Part shown: positions 17,806-29,687 of the stretch, in pieces
How positions within the stretch are numbered: position 1 is the first letter of the stretch
Layout: each line of letters begins with the position of its first letter
Assembly (NCBI RefSeq): GCF_009729205.1
Contig: NZ_VTHB01000004.1
Span: 310,001-374,000, forward strand
Length of the DNA: 64,000 bases
DNA from: Mycobacteroides sp. CBMA 271
GTDB lineage: Bacteria > Actinomycetota > Actinomycetes > Mycobacteriales > Mycobacteriaceae
Reading direction: 5' to 3'
Position numbers and translations under genes: made by a program
The notes under the pieces: model-generated
What the model was told of the DNA's origin: nothing
The model's database searches: none
Seen by the model: only the letters and a program-made list of their open reading frames with translations

Positions 17806-19733
17806 ACCGGCAGGATCGGTCCAGGCCGGTCGGTGCCCGTCGCACCCGGCGGCCCGGCGCCGCCGTCTCACGGACCGCGGGGTTTGCTTTCCGGCACCGT
17901 ACGGGCAACATCATCATCTTCCTGACGTTGGCGATCGCTGCCGTCCAGCTGTTCACGCTGCAGGGTCCCCGTGCCGCCGGTCTACGCGCCGAGGCATCGG
18001 GTCAGCTGAAGGTCACCGAGACCGAGAAGGCGTTGCGCGGCACCATCGTCGACCGGGCGGGCAACAAGCTGGCGTTCACCATCGAGGCTCGTGCTCTCAC
18101 GTTCCAGCCGAAGAAGATTCGCGAACAGCTCAACAAGGCGTGGGAGAAGAGCCAGGAGACCCTCAAGGACCCCGGGAAGAGCGACGCCGATAAGGCCGCG
18201 GCGGCGAAAATAAGGGCCGTCGAGCCGGAGCGTCGGCTGCAGGACATCGCCGCTGGCGTCTCGGCGAAGCTCGGCAACAAGCCCGATGCCAAGAGCCTGC
18301 TGAAGAAGCTCCGCGGTGATGACACCTTCGCGTACCTGGCGCGCTCGGTCGATCCCGCCGTCGCCACCGAGATCACCAAGGAGTTCCCAGAAGTCGGGGT
18401 TGAGCGGCAGGACATCCGCCAGTATCCCGGCGGCTCGCTGGCCGCGAACATCGTCGGCAGCATCGACTGGGAGGGTTACGGCCTTCTCGGCCTTGAGGAT
18501 TCCCTGGACAGCGCGCTCGCGGGCAAGGACGGGGCCCTGACCTATGACCGTGGCGCCACCGATGGCGCGGTGATCCCCGGCAGCTACCGCGATCGCCACG
18601 ATGCCGTCAACGGATCTACCGTGGAATTGACGCTGGACAACGACATTCAGTTCTACGTGCAGCAGCAGGTCCAGCAGGCTAAGGACCTGTCGGGCGCCCG
18701 GAACGTCTCCGCAGTGGTGCTCGATACCAAGACCGGTGAGGTCCTGGCGATGGCCAATGACAACACCTTCGACCCGTCACAGAACCTGGGCAAGCAGGGG
18801 AGCCGTGAGATGGGCAATCTCTCGGTGTCCTCGCCGTTCGAGCCGGGGTCGGTCAACAAGATCATCACCGCCGCCGCGGTCATCGAAAACGATCTGTCCA
18901 ATCCCGATGAGGTGCTGCAGGTTCCGGGCTCCATCAATATGGGTGGGGTCACGGTCCGCGATGCGTGGGTACACGGCACCGTGCCGTACACCACGACCGG
19001 CGTCTTCGGAAAGTCTTCGAACGTGGGCACGCTGATGCTGGCCCAACGGGTCGGCCCGGAGCGCTTCATGGATCTGGTGGACAAGTTCGGGCTGGGGCAG
19101 CGCACCGGTGTCGGGCTGCCCGGCGAGAGCGAGGGGCTGGTTCCGCCGATCGAGCAGTGGTCGGGCAGCACCTTCTCGAATCTGCCGATCGGTCAAGGCT
19201 TGTCGATGACGCTGCTGCAGATGGCCGGCATGTACCAGGCGATCGCCAACGATGGAGTGCGGATACCACCGCGTATCGTCAGGAGTATCACGGCCCCGGA
19301 TGGCACCCGTAAGGAAGAGCCGCGCGCCGTGCCGGTGCAGGTGGTCAACGCCGGAACCGCACGCACGGTCCGCAACATGCTGCGTGCGGTGCTGCAACCG
19401 GACGCGCGTCAGATCCAGAACGGAACCGGTGCCGCCGGTGCGGTCGAGGGCTACCAATTGAGCGGCAAGACCGGCACCGCCCAGCAGATCAACCCGGCCT
19501 GCGGATGTTACTTCGATGACGTGTACTGGATCACCTTCGCGGGCATAGCCACCACGGATGACCCTCGTTACGTCATCGGCATCGAGATGAACGCACCGCA
19601 CCGGGCAGCCGACGGTCGTCCTGGGAGCACCGCCGCGCCGTTGTTCCACAACATTGCGTCTTGGTTGATGCGCCGCGAAAACGTGCCACTGTCACCCGAT
19701 CCCGGACCACCTTTGATCTTGCAGGCCACCTGA
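17802..19733 (+). CDS. pbpB: Penicillin-binding protein PbpB (FtsI/PBP3), septal transpeptidase
   Basis: A class B PBP of 643 residues that crosslinks septal peptidoglycan. After a basic cytoplasmic tail there is one membrane anchor (NIIIFLTLAIAAVQLFTL, about 45-62). A pedestal domain begins with GTIVDRAGNKLAFT. In the transpeptidase domain the SxxK nucleophile motif is in FEPGSVNKIITAA, the SxN motif is FGKSSNVGTL, and the KTG box is LSGKTGTAQQ. Two cysteines in PACGCYF sit after the KTG box. It starts at GTG 17802 overlapping the ftsL-like stop. A 96-nt gap to murE follows. Confidence 0.95.
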   Translation: MNRQDRSRPVGARRTRRPGAAVSRTAGFAFRHRTGNIIIFLTLAIAAVQLFTLQGPRAAGLRAEASGQLKVTETEKALRGTIVDRAGNKLAFTIEARALTFQPKKIREQLNKAWEKSQETLKDPGKSDADKAAAAKIRAVEPERRLQDIAAGVSAKLGNKPDAKSLLKKLRGDDTFAYLARSVDPAVATEITKEFPEVGVERQDIRQYPGGSLAANIVGSIDWEGYGLLGLEDSLDSALAGKDGALTYDRGATDGAVIPGSYRDRHDAVNGSTVELTLDNDIQFYVQQQVQQAKDLSGARNVSAVVLDTKTGEVLAMANDNTFDPSQNLGKQGSREMGNLSVSSPFEPGSVNKIITAAAVIENDLSNPDEVLQVPGSINMGGVTVRDAWVHGTVPYTTTGVFGKSSNVGTLMLAQRVGPERFMDLVDKFGLGQRTGVGLPGESEGLVPPIEQWSGSTFSNLPIGQGLSMTLLQMAGMYQAIANDGVRIPPRIVRSITAPDGTRKEEPRAVPVQVVNAGTARTVRNMLRAVLQPDARQIQNGTGAAGAVEGYQLSGKTGTAQQINPACGCYFDDVYWITFAGIATTDDPRYVIGIEMNAPHRAADGRPGSTAAPLFHNIASWLMRRENVPLSPDPGPPLILQAT

Positions 19734-19829
19734 GCCGTTCGTTATCTGATCAGGGGACCATGGGACGCCCGGTAGTGTCGTTTGACGCCCGAGGACAGGG
19801 GGCGGCACAACGGCAGGAGGTGATCACAG

Positions 19830-21398
19830 GTGGCGGCATCCGGAACCCACCGGTTCCTCCCACGGACGCGCCAGCACCCGGTCACCGAGCTCGCCGCCAT
19901 GGTGTCGGCCGAACTGAGCGGTGGAAACGCCGACGCGACGGTCTCCGGCGTCACCCTCAGGGCCCAGGACGCCCGCCCGGGTGACCTGTTCGCGGCCCTG
20001 CCCGGCAGCTCGGCACACGGTGCGCAATTCGCCTCCGAGGCGTTTGCCGCGGGAGCGAGTGCCGTGCTCACCGACGATGCCGGAGCCCGGATACTCGGCG
20101 ACCAGGGCCGCGACATGGCGGATGTCGCGATATTGGTTCACGAGAACCCGCGCGCGGTACTCGGCGAGCTCGCCGCGACTGTCTACGGAGACCCTTCCCG
20201 CCAGGTTCGGCTGGTAGGTGTCACCGGAACCTCCGGTAAGACCACCACTACCTATTTGGTGGAGGCCGGTCTGCGCGCCGCCGGGCGGCGGGTTGGCCTG
20301 ATCGGGACCGTCGGAGTGCGGATCGACGGCGAGGATGTTCCCAGCGCCCTGACTACCCCCGAGGCCCCCGCGCTGCAGGAACTGCTGGCGGAAATGGTGC
20401 AGCGCGGCGTCGACACCGTGGTCATGGAGGTGTCCAGCCACGCGCTGGCCCTCAGCCGCGTGGACGGCATCAGCTTCACGGTGGGTGCGTTCACCAACCT
20501 GTCGCGAGATCACCTCGACTTCCACCCGGATATGGAGGACTACTTCGCCACCAAGGCCCGTCTGTTCCAACGCGATTCGCCGACGCGAGCGCAGCGCGCC
20601 GTGATCTGCGTGGATGACGAGGCAGGCCGGGCCATGGCCGATGTCGCGTTGGCGGGGGGCGCCCAGGTGCTCACGGTGAGCTCGCGGGCCGGCGCCGACG
20701 CGGACTGGACCTGTTCCGGCGTGGCGGTGGGCCATGACGGCAGCCAGCGGTTTGTCGTCAATGGCCCGGCGCGCAGCGTCGAGCTCGGCACTGCACTTCC
20801 CGGACATTACAATGTTGCCAATTGTCTTGTGGCCGTGGCTATCTTGGACTTACTGGGGGTTCCCGCCGACCTTGCCGCACCGGGTATCGCCACCGCCGCG
20901 GTGCCGGGTCGCATGGAATCGGTGGTCGCCGGCCAGCCGTTCCTGGCCGTCGTCGACTACGCGCACAAGCCCGGCGCGTTGCGTGCGGTCCTGGAGAGCC
21001 TGCGCACTCACCGTGCGGGCCGACTTGCGGTGGTCTTCGGTGCCGGTGGCAACCGAGACCGCGGTAAGCGCGCCGATATGGGGGAGGTCGCCGCGCAGCT
21101 TGCCGACCTGGTGGTGGTCACCGACGATAATCCGCGGAATGAAGATCCGGCCGCGATACGTGCCGAAATCATCTCCGGGACGGCCGGTTCAGATATCGAA
21201 GTGATCGAGATCGGTGACCGGCGCGCCGCCATCGAACACGCCGCCCGTTGGGCGCGGCCGGGGGACACCGTCTTGATTGCGGGCAAGGGGCATGAGAGCG
21301 GCCAGAAGTCAGGCGATGTCACGGTGCCCTTCGACGACAGGGTCGAACTGCGGGCAGCCCTAGAGAACTTGGACAAACCCGGGAGTTCAGATGATTGA
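19830..21398 (+). CDS. murE: UDP-N-acetylmuramoyl-L-alanyl-D-glutamate--2,6-diaminopimelate ligase
   Basis: Cytoplasmic Mur ligase adding meso-diaminopimelate to UDP-MurNAc-L-Ala-D-Glu. The 522-residue protein has the P-loop [12 protein letters not shown], the central-domain [14 protein letters not shown] and [12 protein letters not shown], and the C-terminal [24 protein letters not shown] carries the DNPR motif that specifies mDAP over lysine. The start is GTG 19830 with GGAGG upstream. It overlaps murF by 8 nt. The PE and other genes found before murE in M. tuberculosis are absent here. Confidence 0.95.
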   Translation: MAASGTHRFLPRTRQHPVTELAAMVSAELSGGNADATVSGVTLRAQDARPGDLFAALPGSSAHGAQFASEAFAAGASAVLTDDAGARILGDQGRDMADVAILVHENPRAVLGELAATVYGDPSRQVRLVGVTGTSGKTTTTYLVEAGLRAAGRRVGLIGTVGVRIDGEDVPSALTTPEAPALQELLAEMVQRGVDTVVMEVSSHALALSRVDGISFTVGAFTNLSRDHLDFHPDMEDYFATKARLFQRDSPTRAQRAVICVDDEAGRAMADVALAGGAQVLTVSSRAGADADWTCSGVAVGHDGSQRFVVNGPARSVELGTALPGHYNVANCLVAVAILDLLGVPADLAAPGIATAAVPGRMESVVAGQPFLAVVDYAHKPGALRAVLESLRTHRAGRLAVVFGAGGNRDRGKRADMGEVAAQLADLVVVTDDNPRNEDPAAIRAEIISGTAGSDIEVIEIGDRRAAIEHAARWARPGDTVLIAGKGHESGQKSGDVTVPFDDRVELRAALENLDKPGSSDD

Positions 21399-22908
21399 GA
21401 TGAGTGTCGCCGAGATCGCCGAGATCGTCGGCGGACGTCTCGACGGGATCAGCCCCGAGGAGGCCCGCGCCACGCGCGTCACCGGCACCGTCGAATTTGA
21501 TTCCCGCCAGATCGGCCCCGGTGGGCTGTTCCTGGCGCTGCCCGGCGCCCGTGTGGACGGGCATGACCACGCCGCGGGTGCCGTGGCAGGCGGTGCTGTT
21601 GCTGTACTGGCCGCGCGGCCGGTCGGGGTACCCGCCATCGTGGTGTCGCCGACCGGCGTGGCGCGCACCGAAGTGTCAGCCCTGGAACACGATTCGGACG
21701 GTTCGGGTGCAGCGGTGCTCGCCGCGACGGCCGCGCTGGCCGCCGAGGTGGCCAAGCGGCTGACGGCGCGGGGGCTGCGGATCGTCGGAGTCACCGGTTC
21801 ATCGGGGAAGACATCGACAAAGGACCTCATCGCCGCGGTGCTCACCCCGCTTGGCGAGGTGGTGGCTCCGCCCGGATCCTTCAACAACGAGCTCGGTCAT
21901 CCCTGGACGGTGCTGCGGGCGACCGAGTCGACCAAATTTCTGGTGCTGGAGCTCTCGGCCCGGCGTCCCGGGAACATCGCTGACCTGGCCGCCATCGCAC
22001 CGCCGGCGATCGGGGTGGTGCTCAACGTCGGCACCGCCCATCTCGGGGAGTTCGGCTCCCGGCAGGCTATCGCCGATACCAAGGGTGAACTGCCGCAATC
22101 GCTTTCGGACGGTGGCGTGGCCGTTCTGAATGCCGACGATTCCGCGGTGGCCGCGATGGCCGCCACGACGTCGGCCAGAGTGGTGCGCACTAGCGTGCAC
22201 AGGCCGGCCGAGATCTGGGCGACGGAGGTGAGTGTCGACGACCTGGCTCGCGCCCACTTCACCCTGAACGCCGGGGAAAGCTCGGTGCCGGTCCGGTTGG
22301 CGGTGCACGGAGAACATCAGGTGGGCAATGCGCTGGCGGCGGCGGCGGTCGCGCTGGAATGCGGCGCCACCCTCGCGCAGGTCGCCGCCGCGCTCGCGCA
22401 GGCGGGTCCGGTGTCGCGGCGCCGCATGGAGGTCAGCACGCGTGCGGACGGGGTCACGGTGATCAACGACTCTTATAACGCCAACCCGGATTCGATGATG
22501 GCGGGGCTTAAGGCCCTGGTCTCGATGGCCCGCCACGGCAATCCGGCGCGTCGCAGCTGGGCGGTGCTCGGCGAGATGGCTGAGCTGGGGCCGGATGCCA
22601 TATCCGAGCACGACCGCATCGGACGGGCCGCAGTGCGATTAGATGTCAGTCGGTTAGTCGTCGTCGGAACCGGGAGGTCGCAGCGGGCCATGCATGCAGG
22701 TGCAGTGATGGAGGGGTCGTGGGGGTCCGAGGCGGTGCTGGTGGACGATCCTGCGGCAGCCGCCACGCTGCTGGCCAGCGAGCTGGCCGCTGGCGATGTG
22801 GTGCTGGTCAAGGCCTCGCAGTCGGCCGGTCTCTGGGTCGTGGCCGATGAGCTGCTTGCGCGAAGAGAAGACGGCTCCGATGAGCTGCTGAAGGCGGGTG
22901 ACGCATGA
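21391..22908 (+). CDS. murF: UDP-N-acetylmuramoyl-tripeptide--D-alanyl-D-alanine ligase
   Basis: Adds D-Ala-D-Ala to complete the UDP-MurNAc-pentapeptide. It has 505 residues: an N-terminal UDP-binding domain ([21 protein letters not shown]), P-loop [39 protein letters not shown], and the C-terminal [16 protein letters not shown], which is diagnostic for MurF. ATG 21391 has GGGAG 6 nt upstream; ATG 21400 is possible. It overlaps murE by 8 nt and mraY by 4 nt. Confidence 0.95.
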   Translation: MIEMSVAEIAEIVGGRLDGISPEEARATRVTGTVEFDSRQIGPGGLFLALPGARVDGHDHAAGAVAGGAVAVLAARPVGVPAIVVSPTGVARTEVSALEHDSDGSGAAVLAATAALAAEVAKRLTARGLRIVGVTGSSGKTSTKDLIAAVLTPLGEVVAPPGSFNNELGHPWTVLRATESTKFLVLELSARRPGNIADLAAIAPPAIGVVLNVGTAHLGEFGSRQAIADTKGELPQSLSDGGVAVLNADDSAVAAMAATTSARVVRTSVHRPAEIWATEVSVDDLARAHFTLNAGESSVPVRLAVHGEHQVGNALAAAAVALECGATLAQVAAALAQAGPVSRRRMEVSTRADGVTVINDSYNANPDSMMAGLKALVSMARHGNPARRSWAVLGEMAELGPDAISEHDRIGRAAVRLDVSRLVVVGTGRSQRAMHAGAVMEGSWGSEAVLVDDPAAAATLLASELAAGDVVLVKASQSAGLWVVADELLARREDGSDELLKAGDA

Positions 22909-23984
22909 GGCAGATCATCATTGCCGCCGGGATCGCGATCCTGGTTTCGATCATGCTCACCCCGGTGCTCATCCGGGTGTTCTCCCGGCAGGGGTTCGGC
23001 CAGGAAATCCGCGACGACGGTCCACAGCACCATCAGAAGAAGCGCGGCACCCCGTCGATGGGCGGCGTCGCGATCCTGGCCGGGATGTGGGCCGGCTACT
23101 TCGGATCGCACCTGGTCGGTATCGCGTTCGACGCCGACGGGCCCTCGGCATCGGGACTGCTGGTGCTGCTGTTGGCGACCATGCTCGGCGGCGTTGGTTT
23201 CATCGACGACTTCATCAAGATCCGTAAGGCGCGCAATCTTGGCCTGAACAAGACATCCAAGACCGTCGGCCAGATCCTGTCGGCGCTCGTCTTCGGCATT
23301 CTGGTGCTGCAGTTCCGCAACAGCGACGGTCTGACACCGGGCAGCCAGTCGCTGTCCTATGTCCGCGAAATCACCACCGTCGTGATGCCCGCCGCGATAT
23401 TCGTGCTGTTTTGCGTGATCCTGGTGATGTCCTGGTCCAATGCGGTCAATTTCACCGACGGCCTCGACGGACTGGCCGGCGGCTGTATGGCGATGGTGAC
23501 GGGCGCCTACGTCATCGTCACCTTCTGGCAGTACCGCAACGCCTGCTCCACCCATCCCGGCATCGCCTGCTACAACGTCCGCGACCCGCTGGACCTGGCG
23601 GTGATCGCGGCGGCGACCGCGGGCGCGTGCATCGGATTTCTGTGGTGGAATGCCGCACCCGCCAAGATCTTCATGGGGGACACCGGATCGCTGGCACTCG
23701 GTGGCATCATCGCGGGCCTGTCGGTGACCACCCGTACCGAGCTGCTCGCCGTGGTGCTGGGCGCGCTGTTCGTCGCCGAGATCGTGTCGGTGGTCCTGCA
23801 GATCGCCGCGTTCCGAACAACCGGCCGCCGGGTGTTCCGAATGGCGCCGTTCCATCACCATTTCGAACTGACGGGCTGGGCGGAAACGACGGTCATCATC
23901 CGGTTCTGGCTGTTGACAGCCATCGCCTGTGGACTGGGCCTGGGGTTGTTCTATGGCGAGTGGCTGGCGACGATCGGTGACTAA
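22905..23984 (+). CDS. mraY: Phospho-N-acetylmuramoyl-pentapeptide-transferase MraY (MurX)
   Basis: Transfers phospho-MurNAc-pentapeptide to decaprenyl phosphate, forming lipid I at the inner face of the membrane. The 359-residue protein has about ten transmembrane helices. Active-site markers are [18 protein letters not shown] (the adjacent aspartates), [15 protein letters not shown], and [11 protein letters not shown] with the catalytic Asp. [15 protein letters not shown] is the conserved HHH loop. ATG 22905 overlaps the murF stop (ATGA). Confidence 0.96.
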   Translation: MRQIIIAAGIAILVSIMLTPVLIRVFSRQGFGQEIRDDGPQHHQKKRGTPSMGGVAILAGMWAGYFGSHLVGIAFDADGPSASGLLVLLLATMLGGVGFIDDFIKIRKARNLGLNKTSKTVGQILSALVFGILVLQFRNSDGLTPGSQSLSYVREITTVVMPAAIFVLFCVILVMSWSNAVNFTDGLDGLAGGCMAMVTGAYVIVTFWQYRNACSTHPGIACYNVRDPLDLAVIAAATAGACIGFLWWNAAPAKIFMGDTGSLALGGIIAGLSVTTRTELLAVVLGALFVAEIVSVVLQIAAFRTTGRRVFRMAPFHHHFELTGWAETTVIIRFWLLTAIACGLGLGLFYGEWLATIGD

Positions 23985-25446
23985 CTTGCCCGAGCTGGCA
24001 AGCGGCACAAAGGTTCTGGTCTGCGGGGCGCGTGTCACCGGTGACGCAGTCGTTGCCGCGCTGGATTCCCTCGCCGATGTTGCATTACGCATCACCGTCT
24101 GCGATGACAACGAGGAAGCCCTGCAGCGCCACCGCGAGGCCGGGCGCGCGGCGCTCACCACCGCCGAGGCGGCGCGGTCCATGGCCGATCACGACCTGGT
24201 GATCGTCAGCCCCGGTTTCGGCCCGTCCTCTCCGATCGTGCTCGCGGCCCAGCAGGCCGGGCTGCCCATCTGGGGCGATGTCGAATTAGCTTGGCGCCTC
24301 GACGCTTCCGGCCGGTATGGACCGCCCAAGCGATGGCTGGTGGTGACCGGAACCAATGGCAAGACGACCACCACCGCGATGGTCCACGACATGCTGACGG
24401 CAGCGGGCCGCACCAGCGCGTTGTGCGGAAACATCGGCGATCCGGTGCTGAATGTGTTGGATCGCGATGTCGAATTTCTGGCCGTCGAGCTATCCAGCTT
24501 CCAGCTGCACTGGGCGCCCTCGGTGCGGCCGGCGGCCGGGGTGGTGCTCAACGTCGCCGAGGATCACCTCGATTGGCACGGCGGCATGGCGGCGTACACG
24601 CGGGACAAGGCGCGGGTGCTCGACGGTGAGATCGCCATCGTCGGTCTCGATGACGCGGTGGCCGCGGGTCTGCTCTCCGGTGCCGCGGCGCCGGCCAAGG
24701 CGGGATTTCGCATCGGTGAGCCCGCGCCCGGCGAGCTCGGGGTGCGCGACGGTTGGCTGGTGGACCGCGCGTTCGGGGTCGATGAGCCGTTGATCGAGGT
24801 GTCGAAGCTTCCCGTCGGGGGACCGATTGGCGTGCTGAACGCCCTTGCTGCCGCGGCGCTGGCACGTGCGGTGGGTATGCCCGCAGCGGCCGTTGCCCTG
24901 GCGTTGGGAGCCTTCCAGGTTGGGCGGCACCGGGCCGAGCTGGTGGCTCGGGTTGCCGAGGTGGACTACGTCGACGATTCGAAGGCCACCAATCCACACG
25001 CTGCTGCCGCATCCATCGCGGCATATCCGCGGGTCGTCTGGATCGCAGGGGGGCTGCTCAAGGGCGCCGCGATCGATGATCTGGTGCGCAATTGTGCCGC
25101 CCGGCTGGGCGCGGTGGTGCTGATCGGCCGGGATCGCGGCGTGATTGCTGAGGCTTTGGCGCGACACGCGCCGGATGTACCCGTCGTGGCGGTTGTTACG
25201 CGCGAGGATGCTGGGGTGCAAGAGGCAAATGTGGTTTATGTGACTGATGAGGCGAATGGGGGTGGCTGTGCTGTGGGCGATGTGGGTACCCGAGTCATGG
25301 CCGCGGCCGTCCGGCACGCCAGCACAGTGGCACAGCCTGGCGACACCGTTCTGCTGGCTCCGGCCGGTGCATCCTTCGACCAATTCAGCGGGTACTCCGA
25401 ACGTGGCGACCGATTCGCCGCGGCGGTGCACGCACTTACCGGTTAG
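23977..25446 (+). CDS. murD: UDP-N-acetylmuramoylalanine--D-glutamate ligase
   Basis: Adds D-glutamate to UDP-MurNAc-L-Ala. From GTG 23977 (overlapping the mraY stop by 8 nt) it has 489 residues; the frame is open further into mraY but without similarity. An N-terminal Rossmann-like UMP-binding domain ([14 protein letters not shown]) is followed by P-loop [14 protein letters not shown], the central ELSSFQLHW and [12 protein letters not shown], and [14 protein letters not shown] with the conserved Lys-Ala-Thr-Asn. The region around 25210-25260 has locally weaker codon bias ([19 protein letters not shown]), perhaps a variable surface loop. Confidence 0.95.
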   Translation: MTNLPELASGTKVLVCGARVTGDAVVAALDSLADVALRITVCDDNEEALQRHREAGRAALTTAEAARSMADHDLVIVSPGFGPSSPIVLAAQQAGLPIWGDVELAWRLDASGRYGPPKRWLVVTGTNGKTTTTAMVHDMLTAAGRTSALCGNIGDPVLNVLDRDVEFLAVELSSFQLHWAPSVRPAAGVVLNVAEDHLDWHGGMAAYTRDKARVLDGEIAIVGLDDAVAAGLLSGAAAPAKAGFRIGEPAPGELGVRDGWLVDRAFGVDEPLIEVSKLPVGGPIGVLNALAAAALARAVGMPAAAVALALGAFQVGRHRAELVARVAEVDYVDDSKATNPHAAAASIAAYPRVVWIAGGLLKGAAIDDLVRNCAARLGAVVLIGRDRGVIAEALARHAPDVPVVAVVTREDAGVQEANVVYVTDEANGGGCAVGDVGTRVMAAAVRHASTVAQPGDTVLLAPAGASFDQFSGYSERGDRFAAAVHALTG

Positions 25447-25458
25447 GTAACCCGCCCT

Positions 25459-27018
25459 GTGTCGACCCTGACCGCCCCATTCACCAAGATTTTCCGTTCC
25501 GAGCGCGCGAAGGCTGCCAAACAGCCGGCCAAGGCGGCCTCGGGGTCTAAGGCCGACGGGCTGGTCGCCCGCACTCGTCTGGGTGCCTGGCTGAACCGGC
25601 CGATGACGTCGTTTCACCTGATCATCGCGACGGCCGCGTTGCTGACCACGCTGGGTCTCATCATGGTGCTGTCCGCGTCGGGCGTCGAGTCCTACGACCT
25701 GGACGGATCGGCGTGGGCCGTCTTCGGCAAGCAGGTGCTCTGGGTCTGCGTGGGCCTCGTCGGGTTCTATATCGCGCTACGCACCCCGATCAGGGTGATG
25801 CGCAAGTACTCGTTCCCGGCATTCGTCTTCACCATCGTCCTAATCACCCTGGTGCTGATCCCCGGAATCGGCACGTACTCCAACGGATCTCGCGGTTGGT
25901 TCGTCTACGGCGGCATGTCGATGCAGCCCTCGGAGCTCACCAAGATCGCCTTCGCGATCTGGGGCGCGCACCTGCTGGCCACGCGCCGCATGGAGAAGGC
26001 CTCGATGCGCGAAATGCTCGTTCCGTTGGTGCCCGCCGCGATGATTGCGCTGGTGCTGATCGTCATCCAGCCCGACCTCGGGCAGACGGTCTCGATGAGC
26101 ATCATCTTGCTGGCGTTGCTCTGGTACGCCGGTCTGCCCTTGAAGGTCTTCCTGAGCTCGGTGGTCGCTGCCGTGCTGGCGGCGGCCATCCTCGCCGTGT
26201 CGGCTGGGTATCGATCGGACCGGGTGAAGGCGTGGCTGGATCCGTCGGCCGATCCGCAGGCGACCGGGTACCAGTCCCGTCAGGCCCGATTCGCGCTGGC
26301 ACAGGGTGGTTTCTTCGGCCAGGGCCTGGGGCAGGGTTCGGCTAAATGGCACTACCTGCCCAATGCTCACAACGACTTCATCTTCGCGATCATCGGCGAG
26401 GAGCTCGGTTTCGTCGGCTGCCTGGGCGTGCTCGCGCTGTTCGGGGTTTTCGCCTACACCGCCATGCGCATCGCCAAGCGCAGTGCCGACCCATTCCTGC
26501 GAATGCTCACCGCCACCGCCGGCATGTGGGTCATCGGCCAGTCCTTCATCAACATCGGATACGTGATCGGTCTGCTTCCCGTCACCGGTATCCAGCTTCC
26601 TCTCATCTCATCGGGCGGAACGGCCACGGCAACAGCTCTTTTCATGATCGGCCTGATAGCCAACGCTGCGCGCCACGAGCCGGAAGCGGTCGCGGCCTTG
26701 CGGGCGGGCTCCGGTGACCGCATGAACAAGCTGCTGCGGCTCCCGGCGCCTGAGCCGTATGCACCGCCGCGGATCGACACCGCGCGCGATCGGCTCCGGG
26801 CCAAGTCGGCCGGGCAGGGTGCTGGGACGGCCAAACGGCAGCCCGAACCCAAGCAGGGGGCCAAGCGCAAGCCACGTGCACGCACCGACAACGAAGCAGG
26901 GCATCATAGGCAGGTGCAGCGTGGTGCCGGAGCGGTTGCCAACAGGGCCACGCGTGCGAGCGGTCGGTCCGGGGAGCAGTCCCGGGCCGGCGGCACACGG
27001 ACCCGAAGCTACCGATAG
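25459..27018 (+). CDS. ftsW: Septal peptidoglycan glycosyltransferase FtsW (SEDS family)
   Basis: SEDS polymerase that works with PbpB at the septum. The 519 residues include about ten membrane helices after a 50-residue basic cytoplasmic N-terminus. SEDS motifs are [27 protein letters not shown], the extracellular [22 protein letters not shown] with the catalytic Asp, and [16 protein letters not shown]. The C-terminal tail of about 120 residues is very basic, Arg/Lys/Ala-rich, and may bind the FtsZ C-terminus as reported for mycobacterial FtsW. It starts at GTG 25459, 12 nt after murD. Confidence 0.95.
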   Translation: MSTLTAPFTKIFRSERAKAAKQPAKAASGSKADGLVARTRLGAWLNRPMTSFHLIIATAALLTTLGLIMVLSASGVESYDLDGSAWAVFGKQVLWVCVGLVGFYIALRTPIRVMRKYSFPAFVFTIVLITLVLIPGIGTYSNGSRGWFVYGGMSMQPSELTKIAFAIWGAHLLATRRMEKASMREMLVPLVPAAMIALVLIVIQPDLGQTVSMSIILLALLWYAGLPLKVFLSSVVAAVLAAAILAVSAGYRSDRVKAWLDPSADPQATGYQSRQARFALAQGGFFGQGLGQGSAKWHYLPNAHNDFIFAIIGEELGFVGCLGVLALFGVFAYTAMRIAKRSADPFLRMLTATAGMWVIGQSFINIGYVIGLLPVTGIQLPLISSGGTATATALFMIGLIANAARHEPEAVAALRAGSGDRMNKLLRLPAPEPYAPPRIDTARDRLRAKSAGQGAGTAKRQPEPKQGAKRKPRARTDNEAGHHRQVQRGAGAVANRATRASGRSGEQSRAGGTRTRSYR

Positions 27019-27063
27019 TCGCCGATCATGTGACCGCTGCCAAACCGAAAGGATGCTCGACCA

Positions 27064-28218
27064 GTGAGTGATAGAGCATCGGATCGGCCGTTCTCTGTGG
27101 TGCTAGCCGGAGGCGGTACCGCTGGGCACGTGGAGCCGGCGATGGCGGTCGCCGATGCGTTACGTGAGATCGATCCCTCGGTGCGGATTACCGCACTGGG
27201 TACCGAGCGAGGCTTGGAGACGCGGCTGGTGCCCGACCGCGGGTACGACCTGGAATTGATCGTCCCGGTGCCGCTGCCGCGGCGCCTTACCGGTGATCTG
27301 GTGCGGCTGCCGGTGCGGGTGCGCAGGGCGGTCCGGCAGACGCGGGCAGTGTTCGACAATGTCGAGGTCGATGTGGTGATCGGTTTCGGCGGCTACGTAG
27401 CGCTGCCGGCATACCTGGCGGCTCGCCGTGGACCGCTGCGCCGCGCACGCGTTCCGGTGGTCATCCACGAGGCGAACGCCCGTGCCGGCCTTGCCAACCG
27501 GGTCGGTGCCCGCGGAGCGCAACGCGTGCTCTCGGCGGTCTCGGGCTCCGGTCTGCGTGGCGCCGAGGTGGTCGGTGTCCCGGTTCGCGGGTCGATCACT
27601 TCGCTGGATCGGGCCGCGATGCGTCAGCAGGCCCGCGCCCACTATGGATTCGACGATGACGCGCTGGTGCTGTTGGTATTCGGAGGTTCCCAGGGGGCGG
27701 TGTCCCTGAACAACGCCGTCTCCGCTGCCGCCAACGACCTTGCCGCCGCAGGTGTTTCGGTGCTGCACGCGCATGGACCAAAGAACACCGTCGAGCTGTC
27801 CGAGCCCGCTCCGGGTGCCCCCCGCTATGTCGCGCTGCCGTACCTGGACCGGATGGACCTGGCGTACGCCGCGGCCGATATCGCGGTGTGTCGATCCGGC
27901 GCCATGACCGTGGCGGAGGTCTCGGCGGTCGGGCTGCCCGCGATCTATGTGCCGCTACCCATCGGCAACGGCGAGCAGCGTCTCAATGCGCTGCCGGTGG
28001 TCGATGCTGGTGGCGGCGTCATCGTCGCGGATCGTGATCTCACTCCGGAAACATTGGCGCGCATGGTGATCGAGATCGTGGCCGATTCCGGCAAGCTCGC
28101 CGAGATGACCTCGGCCGCCGCGTTGTCGGGGCATCCCGATGCCGCACGACAAGTGGCACAGGTGGCGTTGGACGTGGCCCGCGATCAGCGCTTTCAGGAA
28201 CGAGGCACGACACGATGA
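27064..28218 (+). CDS. murG: Undecaprenyldiphospho-muramoylpentapeptide beta-N-acetylglucosaminyltransferase
   Basis: GT28 enzyme converting lipid I to lipid II. In 384 residues: the N-terminal glycine-rich loop [22 protein letters not shown], the second G-loop [27 protein letters not shown], and in the C-domain [15 protein letters not shown] and [24 protein letters not shown], the UDP-GlcNAc site. GTG 27064 is used, 45 nt after ftsW. It overlaps murC by 4 nt. Confidence 0.95.
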   Translation: MSDRASDRPFSVVLAGGGTAGHVEPAMAVADALREIDPSVRITALGTERGLETRLVPDRGYDLELIVPVPLPRRLTGDLVRLPVRVRRAVRQTRAVFDNVEVDVVIGFGGYVALPAYLAARRGPLRRARVPVVIHEANARAGLANRVGARGAQRVLSAVSGSGLRGAEVVGVPVRGSITSLDRAAMRQQARAHYGFDDDALVLLVFGGSQGAVSLNNAVSAAANDLAAAGVSVLHAHGPKNTVELSEPAPGAPRYVALPYLDRMDLAYAAADIAVCRSGAMTVAEVSAVGLPAIYVPLPIGNGEQRLNALPVVDAGGGVIVADRDLTPETLARMVIEIVADSGKLAEMTSAAALSGHPDAARQVAQVALDVARDQRFQERGTTR

Positions 28219-29687
28219 CCGTTGGTCCGCTACCTGAGCACCTGCGCCGCGTGCACATGGTCGGGATAGGTGGTGCCGGAATGTCCGGTATCGCCAGGAT
28301 TCTGCTGGACAGGGGAGCGCAGGTATCCGGTTCGGATGCCAAGGAGTCCCGCGGGGTGCTCGCACTGCGCGCGCGCGGAGCCCTTGTCAACGTCGGTCAC
28401 CACGGTGATGCCCTGGACCTGCTGCCCGGCGGTCCCACCGTGGTCGTCACCACCCATGCCGCCATCCCCAAGACCAATCCCGAACTGGTGGAAGCGAATC
28501 GGCGGGGTATACCGGTCCTGCTGCGGCCGGTAGTGCTGGCGGATCTGATGGCCGGGTACCGCACCCTGATGGTGACCGGGACGCACGGCAAGACCAGCAC
28601 CACATCCATGCTCATCGTCGCGTTGCAGCATTGCGGATACGACCCGTCTTTTGCGGTCGGCGGCGAGCTCAACGAGGCCGGCACCAACGCCCACCACGGC
28701 AGCGGCGACGTGTTCGTGGCAGAGGCGGACGAAAGCGACGGCTCCCTGCCGCAGTATCGACCCAACCTGATCATCGTCACCAACATCGAGGCCGACCATC
28801 TCGATCATTTCGGCAGCGTCGAGGCGTACACCGCGGTGTTCGACGAGTTCGCGGAAAACCTTGGGCCCGAAGGGGTTCTGGTTGTGTGTCTGGACGATCC
28901 GGGGTCGGCGGCGTTGGCGCGCCGGGCCCATCAGCGTGGTATTCGGGTGCGTGGTTATGGCAGCGGCGAACAGGCCGACGCCGCGGATGTTCCGGTCGCG
29001 GGGCGTCTGTGCGATTGGCAGTTCAAGGACACCGGGGCCATTGCCCAGATTCAGCTGGCAGGCGAGGTAATTCCACGCACCATGCGTTTGTCGGTGCCGG
29101 GCCGGCACATGGCGCTCAACGCCCTGGCCGCCGTGGTGGCGGCCGCCGAGATCGGGGCCTCCGTCGACGATGTCCTCGACGGGTTGGCCGGATTCGAGGG
29201 CGTGCGTCGCCGATTCGAATTGGTCGGCCAGGTCGAGAGTGTCCGAGTTTTTGATGACTACGCGCACCATCCCACCGAGGTGCGCACGGTGCTGCAGGCG
29301 GTCTCGGGGATTGTCGCGCAGCAGGGGCACGGCCGCTCCGTTGTCGTCTTCCAGCCGCACTTGTATTCGCGTACAGCCGCTTTCGCGGCAGACTTCGCCG
29401 ACGCGCTGAGTGCTGCCGACGTGGTGTTCGTGCTCGACGTGTACGGGGCGCGGGAACAGCCGCTGCCGGGCGTCAGTGGGGCGTTGATCGCCGAGCAGGT
29501 CTCCGGCGTGTCGGTGCACTACCTGCCGGACCTGTCCACGGTGGCCGAACAGGTCGCCGCCGCCGCCGCCCCTGGTGATCTCGTGGTCACCATGGGCGCG
29601 GGCGATGTCACGTTGCAGGGCAAGGAGATCGTGCGTGCGCTGCGCGCACGTGCCGTTGACTGGCCACCGCCGGGGAATGGTCGATGA
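28215..29687 (+). CDS. murC: UDP-N-acetylmuramate--L-alanine ligase
   Basis: Attaches L-alanine to UDP-MurNAc, the first amino acid step. The 490-residue protein carries an N-terminal [20 protein letters not shown] nucleotide fold, P-loop [27 protein letters not shown] (MurC-specific), [11 protein letters not shown], and [14 protein letters not shown] with the catalytic His pair. It shares ATGA with both murG (upstream) and ftsQ (downstream), so three genes are translationally coupled. Confidence 0.96.
   Translation: MTVGPLPEHLRRVHMVGIGGAGMSGIARILLDRGAQVSGSDAKESRGVLALRARGALVNVGHHGDALDLLPGGPTVVVTTHAAIPKTNPELVEANRRGIPVLLRPVVLADLMAGYRTLMVTGTHGKTSTTSMLIVALQHCGYDPSFAVGGELNEAGTNAHHGSGDVFVAEADESDGSLPQYRPNLIIVTNIEADHLDHFGSVEAYTAVFDEFAENLGPEGVLVVCLDDPGSAALARRAHQRGIRVRGYGSGEQADAADVPVAGRLCDWQFKDTGAIAQIQLAGEVIPRTMRLSVPGRHMALNALAAVVAAAEIGASVDDVLDGLAGFEGVRRRFELVGQVESVRVFDDYAHHPTEVRTVLQAVSGIVAQQGHGRSVVVFQPHLYSRTAAFAADFADALSAADVVFVLDVYGAREQPLPGVSGALIAEQVSGVSVHYLPDLSTVAEQVAAAAAPGDLVVTMGAGDVTLQGKEIVRALRARAVDWPPPGNGR

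Noticed and set aside
22473..24182. Long minus-strand open frame (569 codons) opposite murF, mraY and murD
   Set aside because: It is antisense to three confident Mur genes, His/Gln/Arg-rich and without any domain; a shadow of the high GC third positions.
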